Assembly: GCA_002862465.1 (NCBI GenBank)
Contig: PKDD01000137.1
Location: 18,155-82,154 of the forward strand
Source: Haliea sp.
Lineage (GTDB): Bacteria; Pseudomonadota; Gammaproteobacteria; Pseudomonadales; Halieaceae
DNA length: 64,000 bases
Direction: 5' to 3'
The notes under the pieces are model-generated. The model was not told the DNA's origin. It saw only the letters and a list, made by a program, of their open reading frames with translations, and ran no database searches. Below, one piece after another: positions 63,186 through 64,000 of the stretch (its first letter is position 1; each line of letters opens with the position of its first letter). Both the position numbers and the translations under genes were made by a program.

Positions 63186-64000
63186 CTACAGATCGACCGG
63201 TGGAGCAAAGGTCGGATTACGGGCCACGCGAATATCGTCCAGCCGAGTATGTGCAGTCTCTCGCCAAGCCTCCTCAGACAGTAAGTAAAAACGCTCCGCA
63301 ACGATGCCATCAAACACACGTTGCGCCATCACTTCCGGGCCAATCCCCACTGCAACACTCTCAGCAATTGCCTCGGACACCATCGTCCGCGCTTCAGACT
63401 CAACAATATCCCCGTCTCGGCTATAGGCGTCAGGTCGATTTCGTTCTGACGTGCCTATGCCTGTTTTAATCATCTCCGGACACAAAACAGAAACTTTCAC
63501 ATTGGGCACATGAAACGCCAGTTCATGATAAAGCGACTCACTCAGGCCTAAGACAGCATGTTTGGTCATATGATAAATGCCGGAGTACGGCATGGCAGTC
63601 AACGCCGCCATGGACGCCGTGTTAATAATATGGCACTCGCTATTCTGGGCTGCCATGATGGGCACGAACGTACGTATGCCGTGAATAACACCCCAAACGT
63701 TGACATCGAGTTGCCATGCGAAATCAGCGACGCTCTCCTCCCACAGCAGGCCGCCGGCAAAAACGCCAGCATTATTGCAAGCAATATGAATGGCACCAAA
63801 CTCGGCGATAGCGGCATCGGCGAGACGTTGTACATCTTCTGCCTTGGAAACATCAGTCATGATACCGATACAACGACCACCAGCCGCACAAAGATCAGCG
63901 ACAGCTGCATCCAACGCTTTTTGTTCAATGTCGGCGAGCACCACATTCATCCCCTTCTCGAGAAATAATGCGCCCATTGCTCGCCCAATGCCACTTGCAC
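63186..64000 (-). CDS. SDR family oxidoreductase, N-terminus cut by window end
   Basis: About 271 residues are visible. The frame continues past the right edge of the window; the codons at 63978-63998 read ASGIGRA, the end of the TGxxxGIG cofactor motif, so the ATG at 63977 is internal. NNAGVFAGG, NTASMAALTAMPYSGIYHMTK (catalytic Tyr/Lys) and the late CPEMIKTGI are present. It is 38 bases upstream of the monooxygenase gene, same strand, and resembles the SDR at 28.8-29.6 kb in layout. Confidence 0.9.
   Translation of the reverse strand, partial: ASGIGRAMGALFLEKGMNVVLADIEQKALDAAVADLCAAGGRCIGIMTDVSKAEDVQRLADAAIAEFGAIHIACNNAGVFAGGLLWEESVADFAWQLDVNVWGVIHGIRTFVPIMAAQNSECHIINTASMAALTAMPYSGIYHMTKHAVLGLSESLYHELAFHVPNVKVSVLCPEMIKTGIGTSERNRPDAYSRDGDIVESEARTMVSEAIAESVAVGIGPEVMAQRVFDGIVAERFYLLSEEAWRETAHTRLDDIRVARNPTFAPPVDL

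Noticed and set aside
1-64000. CRISPR array, tRNA, rRNA, IS elements, prophage or integrase
   Set aside because: Read for spaced repeats, cloverleaf-type arms, transposase frames and terminal inverted repeats; none was convincing. The only clear tandem array is the coding DQQ repeat.

Overview
The window looks like chromosome of a free-living, probably marine, gammaproteobacterium. Housekeeping genes typical of that class are present (pepA-holC-valS, a nadK/rhomboid/DUF1315/DUF2797/pepN block, rmf, rapA, bolA, glcDEF). Around them are genes for breaking down hydrophobic and polymeric carbon: a chitin-type lytic polysaccharide monooxygenase, a CYP153 alkane-type P450, a second P450, a Baeyer-Villiger monooxygenase, many short-chain dehydrogenases and a wax ester/triacylglycerol synthase. 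I see no rRNA, tRNA, CRISPR array, insertion sequence or phage. Genus cannot be fixed from the sequence; the Spongiibacteraceae/Halieaceae-like marine clades are a guess.

Layout. 1-1.2 kb: partial alpha/beta hydrolase and an SDR. 1.4-4.4 kb: secreted GbpA-type LPMO behind a hairpin-rich leader, a truncated MFS fragment and a secreted trypsin-like protease. 4.4-7.6 kb: trhO, bolA, an AraC regulator and an unrecognised two-part protein. 7.7-10.4 kb: histidine kinase/response regulator pair, with a divergent RDD membrane protein. 10.4-16.9 kb: pepA, holC, valS, two related cold-shock-domain genes (one membrane anchored), TetR. 17-23.6 kb: methyltransferase, WS/DGAT with a polybasic tail, TatD-type DNase, rapA. 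23.9-29.6 kb: P450, propionyl-CoA synthetase, CYP153, SDR. 29.8-33.6 kb: glycolate oxidase glcDEF. 33.8 kb: rmf.

34.4-41.4 kb is a six-gene Bat/MoxR aerotolerance-type operon; nearly every junction overlaps, and the VWA-TPR gene carries 28 copies of a 9-bp Asp-Gln-Gln repeat. 41.4-47.7 kb (minus strand) holds cspA, a 55-residue basic protein, pepN, DUF2797, DUF1315, rhomboid and nadK. A DUF1853 protein and a WYL regulator follow. 50.4-55.7 kb (minus) holds VOC protein, hydrolase, a MetY-like sulfhydrylase, a DmdA-like demethylase and an aldehyde dehydrogenase, a set that fits use of dimethylsulfoniopropionate (DMSP) or related methylated sulfur. 56-59 kb: small zinc-ribbon-like protein, glpK and a second aldehyde dehydrogenase. 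59.3-64 kb: acyl-CoA dehydrogenase, SDR, a HAPMO-like Baeyer-Villiger monooxygenase and an SDR cut by the window end, a likely ketone/alcohol oxidation cluster.

Taken together, the genes suggest a cell that oxidises alkanes, steroids or cyclic ketones and methylated sulfur compounds, stores neutral lipid, and can attack chitin. No single novel defence or mobile system is evident. The most unusual items are the histone-like tail on the lipid synthase, the DQQ array, the membrane-tethered cold-shock protein and the DmdA-MetY neighbourhood.
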